Source: Flavobacterium sp. Root901 | GTDB taxonomy: Bacteria; Bacteroidota; Bacteroidia; Flavobacteriales; Flavobacteriaceae | Assembly (NCBI RefSeq): GCF_001429765.1 | Contig: NZ_LMJB01000006.1 | Coordinates: 844,824-908,823, forward strand | DNA: 64,000 nt | Reading direction: 5' to 3' | Part shown: positions 1 to 8,498 of the stretch, piece after piece | How the letters are laid out: each line of letters opens with the position of its first letter | Numbering within the stretch: the first letter of the stretch is position 1 | The notes under the pieces: generated by a model | What the model was told of the DNA's origin: nothing | Databases searched by the model: none | What the model saw: only the letters and a program-made list of their open reading frames with translations | Made by a program: the position numbers and the translations under genes

Positions 1-111
1 CAACAGAAAGTAGATAGAATATGAAGGCCAGATTTTTTCTACTTCATTTTTATAAAAGTCAAAGTATTTATTTGGCATAACAATTACTAAAATAGGTTTC
101 TCAGTATTCAT
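1..111 (-). CDS. Hypothetical protein, N-terminal fragment (gene runs off the window)
   Basis: An open frame starts at an ATG on the minus strand at 111 and is still open at base 1, so only the first 37 residues are visible. They begin MNTEKPILVIVMPNKYF and are otherwise unremarkable; I do not recognise the family. A TAnnTTTG-type box on the minus strand at 138-145 lies about 27 bp upstream of the start and suggests a real gene. There is no signal peptide. The remainder lies beyond the left edge. Confidence 0.5.
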   Translation of the reverse strand, partial: MNTEKPILVIVMPNKYFDFYKNEVEKIWPSYSIYFLL

Positions 112-137
112 TTACATTTAATTTGAATTCAAAATAG

Positions 138-145
138 CAAATTTA
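138..145 (-). promoter_or_regulatory. Putative -7 box for the gene at the left edge
   Basis: The minus strand reads TAAATTTG, matching the Bacteroidota -7 consensus TAnnTTTG. No TTG at a suitable distance upstream was found, so the promoter is only half supported. Confidence 0.35.
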
Positions 146-271
146 GGGCTAAATAATAAGAAAAAACTTATTTTTTAGCCTTTTTAATTCATTTCAAATC
201 AAATATTTGCCTTAATACTATTTTGCAAGCATAGTTAAGTTTTCATTTAAGTATTAAAAGTGGCACTATTT

Positions 272-279
272 TAATTTTG
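272..279 (+). promoter_or_regulatory. Putative -7 box of the broken hydrolase gene
   Basis: TAATTTTG matches TAnnTTTG and ends 13 bp before the ATG at 293. This position favours the signal-peptide ATG at 293, rather than the internal ATG at 392, as the original start of the gene. Confidence 0.4.
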
Positions 280-292
280 TAAAAAAATACAA

Positions 293-1329
293 ATGAAAAA
301 AGTAATAATTCTAAAGTTGTTTTTCACTTTAACTTCTATTATGAATGCTCAGACAGAAACTGCAATTTAAAATTCTAAAACAACAATTTCTATGGAAATC
401 CTGAAAATCAAAAGCCACATTCCTAAACTTAAAATTGCCATTAATCATATAGCTCCAAAGGTTATTTCCGGCGATTATCCCGTGCTTTTTCTTCATGGTT
501 CGTCTTTTCCTTCCTCACTTTCTTTTGGATTTGAAATGAGTAATACTTCGTGGATGAAAAATCTATCAGAAAACGGATATGATGTATATGCGCTTGATTT
601 TCTTGGTTATGGAAATTCTGACAGATATCCGGAAATGAAAAAGCCTTCTGATAAAATTGTTGGACGAGCGGCAGAAGTTTCTTTGGATGTTGAAAAAGCA
701 ATAAATTTTATTCTAAAAGAAACCGGAAAAAATAAGATTTATTTAATTGGTCATTCTTGGGGCGGTTCTGTCGCTGCTTTGTCTGCTTCTAAATTGCAGG
801 ATAAAGTAGAAAAATTGATTTTGTTTGCCGCAATTACAGTCCTAAATGAGAATTCTGAATCTGAAAAAATCAACAGATCATTTGAAGAAATGACTCCGAT
901 ACAGCGTATTAATGCAATGATAAGCCTAACACCTCAAGGAAAAGAATGTCAGTTAGAACCGGAAATATTTGAAAACTGGGGAGAAATCTGGAAAAAAAGC
1001 GATCCTTTAATTGCAGATTCAAAAAATCCTGCCGTTCGATTTCCATCCGGTCCTTCAGTTGATATTGAAGATTTACTGCATAACAAAACTTATTACGATC
1101 CGAAAAAAATTACAGCAAAAACATTGATTATAAGAGGTGAATGTGATCAATATCCAAATAATAATGATGCTGAAAATTTATTTATTTCCCTCGAAAATGC
1201 AGCTTCAAAAAATATATTGTTATTGAAAAAGGAACACATGTTATGCATTTAGAAAAAAGCAGGAATGAATTATACAATGAAACATTAAACTTTTTAAAAG
1301 ACAGCCAAAATACTTTCAAAAATAAATAA
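293..1329 (+). pseudogene. Broken secreted alpha/beta hydrolase (nonsense codon plus frameshift)
   Basis: The original gene probably started at ATG 293 with a secretion signal (MKKVIILKLFFTLTSIMNAQ). An in-frame TAA at 368-370 cuts this off. The same frame then continues through ATG 392 to 1252 as an alpha/beta hydrolase: oxyanion region HGSSFP near residue 35 of the downstream frame, nucleophile GHSWGG with Ser at residue 122, and acid-loop residues GECDQYP. Near the 3' end the frame slips: a -1 shift, most simply one A lost from the A6 run at 1207-1212, moves the catalytic-His segment (EKGTHVMHLEKSR) and the natural C-terminus into another frame ending at 1329. As read, the product lacks both its signal peptide and its catalytic His, so it should be inactive. 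Either lesion could be a sequencing error; both together suggest decay. Its substrate cannot be told. Confidence 0.75.
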
Positions 1330-1460
1330 AACGATATTGCTGTAATTTTCGAAGTTATTCCGCTAAAAAATCACGAACAAAATTATCTTATAAACAGCAA
1401 GATTATGGAATGTTTAATTGCTATGAAGCTCCAGAAGATAGGCAAACAGCACATAAATAA
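1330..1460 (+). pseudogene. Possible remnant of a small ORF after the hydrolase
   Basis: From 1331 one frame reads NDIAVIFEVIPLKNHEQNYL and runs to a stop just inside the terminator. The first 20 residues faintly resemble the N-terminus of antibiotic-biosynthesis-monooxygenase (ABM) proteins, but there is no start codon of its own and the rest is not recognisable. It may be a decayed ABM-like gene that followed the hydrolase. This is weak inference. Confidence 0.2.
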
Positions 1461-1494
1461 AGAAGGGTTCAACAATTAAGCTGAACCCTTCTTT
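1461..1494. terminator. Bidirectional intrinsic terminator
   Basis: AGAAGGGTTCA at 1461-1471 pairs with TGAACCCTTCT at 1482-1492 around a 10-nt loop, with T-rich sequence downstream on both strands. It sits between the convergent hydrolase remnant and the cytochrome c assembly gene and can serve both. Confidence 0.8.
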
Positions 1495-1509
1495 AATTTA
1501 ATCTAAAAA

Positions 1510-4500
1510 TTATTTTTTGCTTTTATAATATTTTCGATAACTCGGATAAGTTATTCCGCCAATTGCAGCAATGGTTATCAGACTGTAATAAATCCAGTTT
1601 AAGGAATGCGCTTCTCCGGTTGCATAAGAATGGAGCCCAACTAAATGAAAGTTTACTCCATAATACGTAAACAAAATCGAAATAAACGCAAACATACTCA
1701 TTAAATTAAAGAACCATTTTCCGCGTAAAGCCGGCACAAAACGAGCATGAATTACAAATGCATAAACCATAATCGAAATTAATGCCCAGGTTTCTTTTGG
1801 ATCCCATCCCCAGTAACGACCCCAGCTTTCGTTTGCCCATTGTCCTCCAAGGAAGTTACCAATTGTAAGCATAATTAAACCAATTGTAAGAGCCATTTCG
1901 TTGATGTACGTAATCTCTTTTACGTTTAAGCTCATTTTAGCCTTGTTTTTTTCATTGGTAAAGAAAATCAAAATCAAGGCTACAAATCCTAAAATCATTC
2001 CCAAAGCAAAAGGTCCATAACTTGCCACAATTACTGCAACGTGAATCATCAGCCAATAAGAATTAAGAACAGGCTGTAAATTTGCAATTTCCGGATCGAT
2101 CCAGTTCATGTAAGCCGCCATTAAAATCATTGCCGTAACAAAGGCTGACGAAGCCACTGTAAGTTTTGATTTTCTGTCGAAAGCCAGACCAAAAAACATT
2201 GTTGCCCAGGCCACATACACAATGGATTCGTAAGCATTACTCCAAGGTGCGTGCCCGGAAATGTACCAGCGCGCTATTAATCCTAATGTATGAAGTGCAA
2301 ATAAAAGGCCTACAATTATATGAAAACCATTTACTGTGATACGAAGCCATCTCTTTTCAAAAAAGATATTTACAATCGTAAAAATCAGCATTAAAATGGA
2401 AGCTGTAATGTACCAATATGGCAATACTTTAAAAACATCGTATTTATTATAAGCAATTTCAGCATCGATTTTTTGTTCGCTTGGACGTACTTTATCTCCA
2501 AATTTCTTTTGGAAACCATTTATACTTTCGACCAACTGATCTGCTGTGTCCCAGTTTTTAGAAATAGAACCGTTATTTAAAGCACTAAAATATAATGGCA
2601 GAATTTGTTTTACATACGTAGAATCCATTCCTTTAAAACCATTACTGTCACGTTCCAGATAAGAAACCCATTTATGATTAGGATCATTTGGAATAGGGAA
2701 AATTTTCAGGATACTTCCGCTTAAAGCAGATTCCATTAAGTTTACCTTTTTATCTGTTTCAATAAAATCTTTCTCAAACTGATTTGGATTTCCGGCTTTG
2801 TAAGCGGCATCCAGATATGGAGAAAGTTTGTAGTTTCCGTTTTCATCAAAGAAATTAACAAAAGGAGCAAATTTGGCCTCTTTATCAATACCAATAATTT
2901 TACGAATACTGTCGTTTCCTGATTTAATATAAATAAGCGGAATCTGGATCCAAACCTGAGCGTACTGCGTCATAGATAAAAATACCTGATCAGAATTCAT
3001 TCCGTTATACGTGTCGGCATGACTTACTTTTCGAAGTAACTCAGATGAAAACGTATTAATAGGTTTCATTCGGCCTCCGGCATCCTGAATAATCAAACGT
3101 CCAAATTTTGCCGCGTGTGCTTCAGGAGCTTTATAAATTGTCAATAACGAATCTAATTGCTTTTTACTTGGCGGAGCTGTTACGTGATTGGCATGATCAT
3201 TTGGATCTGCCGAGTGATCGTGATCGTGTGAATGTACATGCGGATTCTGCTGTGCAAATCCACTCACACCAATCATTAATACCAAAATCGTGATTAGCTT
3301 TTCTTTTTTCTTTTTGACACCTTCAAGTTTGCGTTTTAAATCGGCAAAACGGGAATGTTTCGTAAACATAATCGCCATTAAACCAAAGAACAACATAAAA
3401 TATCCTAAATAAGTTATTGAAGTTCCCCAAAAATCATGATTTACAGACAAAACAGTTCCTTTTTCATCCGGATCAAATGAAGATTGGAAGAAGCGGTATC
3501 CTTTATGATCTAAAACGTGATTCATGTAAATATCAGCATCAAAAGTTTCTGCAGAATCCTGAACGGTAACCTTGCTTTCAAAAGCAGAGTAGCTTTTTTC
3601 TGTTCCAGGATATTTTGTTGCAATAAAGTCGTTCAGTCTTACTTTAAATGGCAAAATATAAGCTTTACTTCCGTAGAAAACAGAATATTCTATATTGCCG
3701 ATTTTCACGGTTTTTGGTTCTCCAACACTTCCTTTAGAGCCCATAACCATTACTTCTTTTTCCTGTCCTTCTGCTTTTACTTTTACTACTAAAGCATCTG
3801 TATGCGATTTTGCTTTAAAATCATTACTGGATTCATAATCTACTTTTCCTTTCATTGCGGGATCAGGAAAAACGATTCTGATATCTCCAATACTATATAA
3901 GGAACGCATCATTAAAGGCTGAACGTTGTCTTTTGTAACTTTTCCTTTTAACTGATCTGCCATTCGCATAAATTCTCCCTCAAATGGAGTCTGAATCGTA
4001 TATTTTTCGCCAGTAGTATTAATATTGATTGCACCTTCCGTTGGTTTATTCAATGCAAATAATACATTGTGAATGTTTTGTACTTCACCTTCTTTCAGGA
4101 AATGTTCTTCACGGCCCCCAGCCCCTGCTTCTACCAACTTAAGATATAAAGTTCCGTTCGGATCTGGTTTAACCACTTCCTTAGCTCCCATTATGTATTT
4201 TGAATAAGAAACTTCAAACGGAGTTTCGTCAAATTTACCTGAAATGGAAAAATCATTATTGGTTACCGGAGAAAGCAAAAGACTTTTTTCGAAAACCCTG
4301 CGTTTCATTTCTCCTTTATATTCACCATCAACAAAAACAGTCAGGAATGTTTTGTCTGAATAAATCTGGTTTTCTGCCTTTCCTTCGCGAATTGGCATCA
4401 TTCCTTCATAACTAATATAACGTGTAATAAAAGCTCCTAAAATGATAAAAACAAAAGCAATATGAAGTAAAAATGTAGCCCATTTTTCTTTTTTAAGCAA

Positions 4501-4710
4501 TTGGTAACGTTTAATGTTTCCGAAGAAGTTAATCATGAAAATAAACATTATTGCCTCAAACCACCAGGTATTATAAATTAAAATTCTGGCGGTATCAGTA
4601 TTGTATTTACTTTCGATAAAAGTTCCAGCACCCATTGCAATTGCGAATGCTAAAAAAAGAACGGCCATTAATCGTGTAGAAAACAAAAAAGAGAATATTT
4701 TTTTATCCAT
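1510..4710 (-). CDS. ccsBA: Cytochrome c biogenesis protein, CcsB-CcsA (ResB-ResC) fusion
   Basis: The predicted product is a 1066-residue membrane protein of the system II cytochrome c synthase type, which carries haem across the inner membrane and attaches it to apocytochromes. The N-terminal third is ResB/CcsB-like (first membrane segments near residues 8-25 and 45-60, then a long periplasmic part). The C-terminal half is CcsA-like, with the tryptophan-rich haem-handling motif WGWDPKETW starting near residue 967 and conserved histidines in flanking helices. Many bacteria encode the two parts separately; the fused form is common in Bacteroidota. Between the halves, around residues 488-508, lies a His/Asp-rich stretch (HSHDHDHS), right after a hydrophobic segment that looks like a second signal/membrane segment. 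The gene is monocistronic and ends at the terminator at 1461-1494. Confidence 0.9.
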   Translation of the reverse strand: MDKKIFSFLFSTRLMAVLFLAFAIAMGAGTFIESKYNTDTARILIYNTWWFEAIMFIFMINFFGNIKRYQLLKKEKWATFLLHIAFVFIILGAFITRYISYEGMMPIREGKAENQIYSDKTFLTVFVDGEYKGEMKRRVFEKSLLLSPVTNNDFSISGKFDETPFEVSYSKYIMGAKEVVKPDPNGTLYLKLVEAGAGGREEHFLKEGEVQNIHNVLFALNKPTEGAININTTGEKYTIQTPFEGEFMRMADQLKGKVTKDNVQPLMMRSLYSIGDIRIVFPDPAMKGKVDYESSNDFKAKSHTDALVVKVKAEGQEKEVMVMGSKGSVGEPKTVKIGNIEYSVFYGSKAYILPFKVRLNDFIATKYPGTEKSYSAFESKVTVQDSAETFDADIYMNHVLDHKGYRFFQSSFDPDEKGTVLSVNHDFWGTSITYLGYFMLFFGLMAIMFTKHSRFADLKRKLEGVKKKKEKLITILVLMIGVSGFAQQNPHVHSHDHDHSADPNDHANHVTAPPSKKQLDSLLTIYKAPEAHAAKFGRLIIQDAGGRMKPINTFSSELLRKVSHADTYNGMNSDQVFLSMTQYAQVWIQIPLIYIKSGNDSIRKIIGIDKEAKFAPFVNFFDENGNYKLSPYLDAAYKAGNPNQFEKDFIETDKKVNLMESALSGSILKIFPIPNDPNHKWVSYLERDSNGFKGMDSTYVKQILPLYFSALNNGSISKNWDTADQLVESINGFQKKFGDKVRPSEQKIDAEIAYNKYDVFKVLPYWYITASILMLIFTIVNIFFEKRWLRITVNGFHIIVGLLFALHTLGLIARWYISGHAPWSNAYESIVYVAWATMFFGLAFDRKSKLTVASSAFVTAMILMAAYMNWIDPEIANLQPVLNSYWLMIHVAVIVASYGPFALGMILGFVALILIFFTNEKNKAKMSLNVKEITYINEMALTIGLIMLTIGNFLGGQWANESWGRYWGWDPKETWALISIMVYAFVIHARFVPALRGKWFFNLMSMFAFISILFTYYGVNFHLVGLHSYATGEAHSLNWIYYSLITIAAIGGITYPSYRKYYKSKK

Positions 4711-4741
4711 TTTTAAGGAATTACATTGTATAAAAGTGGCA

Positions 4742-4749
4742 CAAAAATA
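4742..4749 (-). promoter_or_regulatory. Putative -7 box of the ccsBA gene
   Basis: The minus strand reads TATTTTTG, a TAnnTTTG match ending 31 bp before the start codon. No TTG at the usual distance was seen. Confidence 0.4.
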
Positions 4750-4976
4750 CTTAAAAATGTTGATTTGAGGTAAATGTTATTTGTTAATAAAAACCAAATA
4801 AAAGGATTACATAATGGGCTGCAGATTGCACAAATTAAACGGATTATTTTATTTTTGATTCTGAAATCTTTATTGTTTTTGATAATTAAATAACATAAAT
4901 CCGTATAAATCAGTTGCATCACTATAATCTATAGTCAAACTTTCTCCTTCGATATTTTCTTTAGAAAAAATAATGT

Positions 4977-4984
4977 TAATTTTG
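4977..4984 (+). promoter_or_regulatory. -7 box placed almost on the start codon of the DUF2520 gene
   Basis: TAATTTTG ends only 5 bp before the ATG at 4990, so transcription from it would begin at or next to the start codon and give a leaderless or nearly leaderless mRNA. No upstream TTG was found. Confidence 0.4.
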
Positions 4985-4989
4985 CGATT

Positions 4990-5751
4990 ATGATTCGAAT
5001 TACGATAATTGGTTCCGGAAACGTCGCGCAGCATTTAATAAAAGCATTTTCTGCAAGTTCACTTGTCGAAATTGTGCAGGCTTTTTCGAGAAAAAAAGAA
5101 GCTTTGACTTCTCTTCTTGAACCTGAAAAAATTGTAACCGATTTTTCAGTTTTGAAAGAAGCAGATTTATATATTATTTCGGTTTCAGACAATGCAATAG
5201 CCGAAGTTTCAAGCCAATTGCCTTTTGATAATCGATTGGTTGTGCACACTTCCGGCACAACTTCAATTGATGTTTTAGATTCTAAAAACAGAAAAGGTGT
5301 TTTTTATCCGCTGCAAACTTTTTCAAAAAATAAAGCAGTTGATTTTTCTATAATTCCTGTTTGTTTAGAAACTGAAAACCAGGATGATTATAAAATTTTG
5401 GAAGAAACAGCAAAAAGCATTTCAAACGCAGTATTTGCAATCAGTTCTGAGCAGAGAAAAGCTTTGCATGTTGCGGCTGTTTTTGTAAATAACTTTACCA
5501 ATCATTTATATCAAATTGGTCAGGAAATCTGCGAAGAACATCATGTACCATTTGAGGTATTAAAACCTTTAATTCAGGAAACCGCAGAAAAAATACAAAC
5601 ATTAAATCCGTCAGATGCCCAGACAGGTCCGGCTAAACGCCATGATTCCCTGACTACCGGCGCACATCTGGATTTTATCACAAACGAAAATCAAAAAAAT
5701 ATTTATAAAATACTAACACAATCGATACAGCAGAATGGCAAAAAGTTATAA
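4990..5751 (+). CDS. Rossmann-fold DUF2520 family protein
   Basis: The product is 253 residues. It starts directly with a dinucleotide-binding beta-alpha-beta fold (MIRITIIGSGNVAQHLIKAF), resembling NADP-dependent oxidoreductases of the ProC / F420-dependent reductase type. It continues into a helical DUF2520 C-terminal domain (KALHVAAVFVNNFTNHLY, then the TGPAKRHD segment). The substrate is unknown. The start is fixed because the nucleotide-binding fold begins at residue 2. Its last 17 bases overlap the start of kdsC, so the two are translationally coupled at the head of a run continuing through the prenyltransferase and maf. It could act in the same envelope-sugar or lipid context, but nothing in the sequence proves this. 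Confidence 0.85.
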   Translation: MIRITIIGSGNVAQHLIKAFSASSLVEIVQAFSRKKEALTSLLEPEKIVTDFSVLKEADLYIISVSDNAIAEVSSQLPFDNRLVVHTSGTTSIDVLDSKNRKGVFYPLQTFSKNKAVDFSIIPVCLETENQDDYKILEETAKSISNAVFAISSEQRKALHVAAVFVNNFTNHLYQIGQEICEEHHVPFEVLKPLIQETAEKIQTLNPSDAQTGPAKRHDSLTTGAHLDFITNENQKNIYKILTQSIQQNGKKL

Positions 5752-6262
5752 AGAAATGATGAACGACATTACAACATTTATTTTTGATGTTGATGGCGTA
5801 CTTACAGACAGTTCCGTTTTTGTAACCACAGAAGGCGAAATTCTTCGTACAATGAATATTCGTGACGGTTACGCTATGAAAGCGGCGGTAGAAAGCGGTT
5901 ATCATGTCTGCATTATTTCTGGCGGAAGCAACGAAGGCGTTCGCGTAAGACTTCGTAATTTAGGCATTACCGATATTCATTTAGGAACCCCTGATAAGGT
6001 TAAAACATTTGAAGAATATATAACTGCCAACAACATAAAACCAGAACAGGTTTTATATATGGGAGACGATATTCCGGATTATCATGTAATGAAATTAGTG
6101 GGACTGCCTGCCAGTCCGCAAGACGCTGTTCCCGAAATTAAAAATATCTGCCGTTATATTTCGCACGTAAAAGGCGGAAGAGGTGCTGCACGCGATGTTA
6201 TTGAACAGGTAATGAAAGTGCAGGGAAAATGGATGGAATATTTTAATGGAAAACATGATTAA
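5735..6262 (+). CDS. kdsC: 3-deoxy-D-manno-octulosonate 8-phosphate phosphatase (KdsC)
   Basis: The 175-residue HAD-superfamily phosphatase is of the short C0 type without a cap domain. It removes phosphate from KDO-8-phosphate, giving KDO for the lipopolysaccharide core. Motif I is DVDGVLTD at residues 18-25 with the nucleophile and acid Asp. Motif II is the Ser in IISGG, motif III includes the Lys in TPDKVKTF, and motif IV is MGDDIPD. The length is normal for KdsC. It begins inside the end of the preceding gene (17-bp overlap). A second in-frame Met seven codons in is possible as a start but would leave the motifs intact. Confidence 0.92.
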   Translation: MAKSYKEMMNDITTFIFDVDGVLTDSSVFVTTEGEILRTMNIRDGYAMKAAVESGYHVCIISGGSNEGVRVRLRNLGITDIHLGTPDKVKTFEEYITANNIKPEQVLYMGDDIPDYHVMKLVGLPASPQDAVPEIKNICRYISHVKGGRGAARDVIEQVMKVQGKWMEYFNGKHD

Positions 6263-6291
6263 TGATTAGATATTAATTGATAATTAAAAAA

Positions 6292-6329
6292 TTAGAATCT
6301 TAGCAACTCAGAACCTTAGTAACTTAGAA
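6292..6329. repeat. CTTAG-type degenerate intergenic repeat
   Basis: The spacer between kdsC and the prenyltransferase gene carries a series of TTAG/TCAG units every 8-9 bp (CTTAGCAACTCAGAACCTTAG and on). The same motif family builds the large hairpin at 22033-22174, so it is a dispersed element rather than chance. Confidence 0.6.
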
Positions 6330-6333
6330 AAGA

Positions 6334-7269
6334 ATGAAATACCTAAAACTAATTCGATATAAAAATTTACTTATGCTTGCTTTTATGCAGGTTTTATTTC
6401 GTTATGCTTTTTTAAAGCAGCAAAATATTCCTTTAGCATTGGCAGACTGGCAATATGCACTTTTAGTTTTAAGCACTGTTTTATTGGCCGCTGCAGGTTA
6501 TGTTATTAATAATATTTATGATGTTGCAACAGACACTATTAATAAACCACAGGATGTTGTAGTGGGAAGAGGAATTTCAGAAAACGCTGCATTTAATATT
6601 TACATTGCACTAAATGTGGCCGGGGTTGCGCTCGGATTTGTTTTATCTAATATTATTTTAAGGCCTACATTTGCTTCTCTTTTTATATTAATTGCTTCTG
6701 TCCTCTATTTTTATGCGACAACTTTAAAATCTATCATGATAGTAGGCAATTTTGTTGTTGCAGCTTTACTGGCAGTAAGTGTTTTGATAATTGGAGTTTT
6801 TGATATTTTTCCGGCAACAACTATAGAAAACAAAGCACAAATGGCAAGTTTTTTTTCTATTCTGACAGATTACGCATTATTTGCTTTTATGATCAATTTT
6901 GTACGCGAAATAGTTAAAGATATTGAAGATATGGATGGCGATTACAATCAGGGGATGAACACCTTACCCATTGCTATTGGAAAAAGCAGAGCAACAAAAA
7001 TTGCATTGGGACTTGCGGTAATCCCATTTATTGTTTCGCTGCTTTATATTAATAAATACTTTTTTGAAAATAATCTTTTAATCGTGACATTTTATACATT
7101 CGTTTTTGTTTTAGCGCCTTTATTGTATTTTATTGTGAAGATATTTAGTGCCAAAACGAAGAAAGATTTTCATCATTTAAGTACGGTTTTAAAATTGATT
7201 TTGTTCTTCGGAATTTTATCCATTTTAGTAATCAGTTTAAACCATCAATACCTTCAAAACAATGCTTAA
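6334..7269 (+). CDS. UbiA-family prenyltransferase (geranylgeranylglycerol-phosphate geranylgeranyltransferase-like)
   Basis: The product is a 311-residue polytopic inner-membrane protein of the UbiA superfamily, which transfers a polyprenyl chain from a diphosphate donor to an acceptor. The first Asp-rich motif is N59-x3-D63-x3-D67 (NIYDVATD). The second is the DIEDMDGD segment in the loop after the sixth or seventh helix. Eight to nine hydrophobic segments can be counted. In Bacteroidota this subfamily is usually named after the archaeal-type lipid enzyme, but the true acceptor is not established here. The gene overlaps maf by 8 bp, so the two are probably co-translated. Confidence 0.85.
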   Translation: MKYLKLIRYKNLLMLAFMQVLFRYAFLKQQNIPLALADWQYALLVLSTVLLAAAGYVINNIYDVATDTINKPQDVVVGRGISENAAFNIYIALNVAGVALGFVLSNIILRPTFASLFILIASVLYFYATTLKSIMIVGNFVVAALLAVSVLIIGVFDIFPATTIENKAQMASFFSILTDYALFAFMINFVREIVKDIEDMDGDYNQGMNTLPIAIGKSRATKIALGLAVIPFIVSLLYINKYFFENNLLIVTFYTFVFVLAPLLYFIVKIFSAKTKKDFHHLSTVLKLILFFGILSILVISLNHQYLQNNA

Positions 7270-7846
7270 AGAAAAACTCAAAAAATATAAAATAATCCTG
7301 GCATCGGGATCACCTCGCAGACAGCAGTTTTTTAAGGATTTAGATCTTGATTTTGAAATCCGTTTAAAAGATGTTAAAGAAATTTATCCTCCAGAACTAA
7401 AGGCAGTCGAAATAACCGATTTTCTGGCACAATTAAAGGCAGATGCTTTTAAGGATGAATTAAAAGAAAATGAAATATTAGTAACAAGCGATACGATTGT
7501 ATGGCATCAAAAAAAAGCTTTAGGCAAACCTAAAAGTGCCGAAGAAGCTTTTGAAATGATTAAATCAATGTCAAATACAACTCATGAAGTAATCACATCA
7601 GTTTGTTTTCAGACCAATTCTGCTTCTACCCTTTTGCACGATATTACGAAAGTCACTTTCAAAGATTTATCAGACGAAAGTATTTTATATTATATCGAAA
7701 ACTACAAGCCTTACGATAAAGCCGGTGCTTACGGTATTCAGGAATGGTTTGGTTTTATGGCAGTTACAAAAGTAGAAGGCTCTTATACCAATGTTATGGG
7801 ACTTCCTACAGCCAAAGTTTATGAATATTTGAGTACTTTAGTTTAA
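7262..7846 (+). CDS. maf: Maf-family nucleoside triphosphate pyrophosphatase
   Basis: The 194-residue protein has the Maf signature at its N-terminus (ILASGSPRRQQFF), the Asp in TSDTIVW, and the C-terminal KAGAYGIQ block, all hallmarks of Maf/YhdE house-cleaning enzymes. These hydrolyse non-canonical or canonical NTPs (dTTP/UTP type) to the monophosphate in the cytoplasm. The length is typical. It starts 8 bp inside the preceding prenyltransferase gene and is followed after 10 bp by the MscS gene, indicating one operon. Confidence 0.92.
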   Translation: MLKEKLKKYKIILASGSPRRQQFFKDLDLDFEIRLKDVKEIYPPELKAVEITDFLAQLKADAFKDELKENEILVTSDTIVWHQKKALGKPKSAEEAFEMIKSMSNTTHEVITSVCFQTNSASTLLHDITKVTFKDLSDESILYYIENYKPYDKAGAYGIQEWFGFMAVTKVEGSYTNVMGLPTAKVYEYLSTLV

Positions 7847-7856
7847 AAATTTATTT

Positions 7857-8387
7857 ATGTTTTCTTTTAAAGGATATACTCAGGAAATATTTGCAACCTT
7901 AATACTTCTTATTGTTTTAGTTGCTTTAAGAATGATTGTGGCCAGATTAATTCGTCGTTTTGCCGCTACAAGTCACTTATTAGAGCATCGTACCAATTTG
8001 GTAATTAAATATATTAATATCCTGATGAACATTTTAATCACAATAAGTTTAATTGTAATCTGGGGTGTTGATACTAAAGATATATTCATTACTGTTTCTT
8101 CGATTGCAACGGTTATTGGTGTGGCAATGTTTGCTCAATGGTCTATTTTGAGTAACATAACTTCCGGAATGATTTTGTTCTTTTCGTTTCCTTTCAGAAT
8201 TGGAGATACCATAAAAATTCATGATAAAGATTTTCCAATTGAGGCCGAGATTGAAGACATTAACACCTTTCATGTAAGCCTGCGGACAAAGGAAGGCGAA
8301 AAGATAATTTTCCCCAATAATCTCCTTCTTCAAAAGGGAATTTCCATTATACCAACACAATACGAAGAGAAAGAATTTTTTGACTAA
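7857..8387 (+). CDS. Small MscS-like mechanosensitive channel
   Basis: The 176-residue product has an N-terminal membrane segment (ATLILLIVLVALRMIV), a second one, and then a pore-like helix and beta domain with the pattern of MscS (AMFAQWSILSNITSGMILFFSFPFRIGDTI). The beta domain ends with FPNN near residue 155. It is shorter than E. coli MscS (286 residues): there is essentially no C-terminal alpha-beta domain, so the cytoplasmic cage would be missing or minimal. Such short forms recur in Bacteroidota. It lies 10 bp after maf. Confidence 0.8.
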   Translation: MFSFKGYTQEIFATLILLIVLVALRMIVARLIRRFAATSHLLEHRTNLVIKYINILMNILITISLIVIWGVDTKDIFITVSSIATVIGVAMFAQWSILSNITSGMILFFSFPFRIGDTIKIHDKDFPIEAEIEDINTFHVSLRTKEGEKIIFPNNLLLQKGISIIPTQYEEKEFFD

Positions 8388-8498
8388 TTTTTTGAATGGG
8401 AATTTTATAAAGTATATAAGAAAAGCTGGAACGTTATAATTTAATTATATTATAATATTTGCTTAACCAATTATATATTCTATTTAAATTTCATCAAA

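Noticed and set aside
462..701. Minus-strand open frame inside the broken hydrolase
   Set aside because: It is opposite a region with clear hydrolase motifs and shows no domain pattern, so it is a shadow frame.
4713..4922. Minus-strand 69-codon frame upstream of ccsBA
   Set aside because: It is AT-rich, has no recognisable pattern, and covers the ccsBA promoter region; probably chance.
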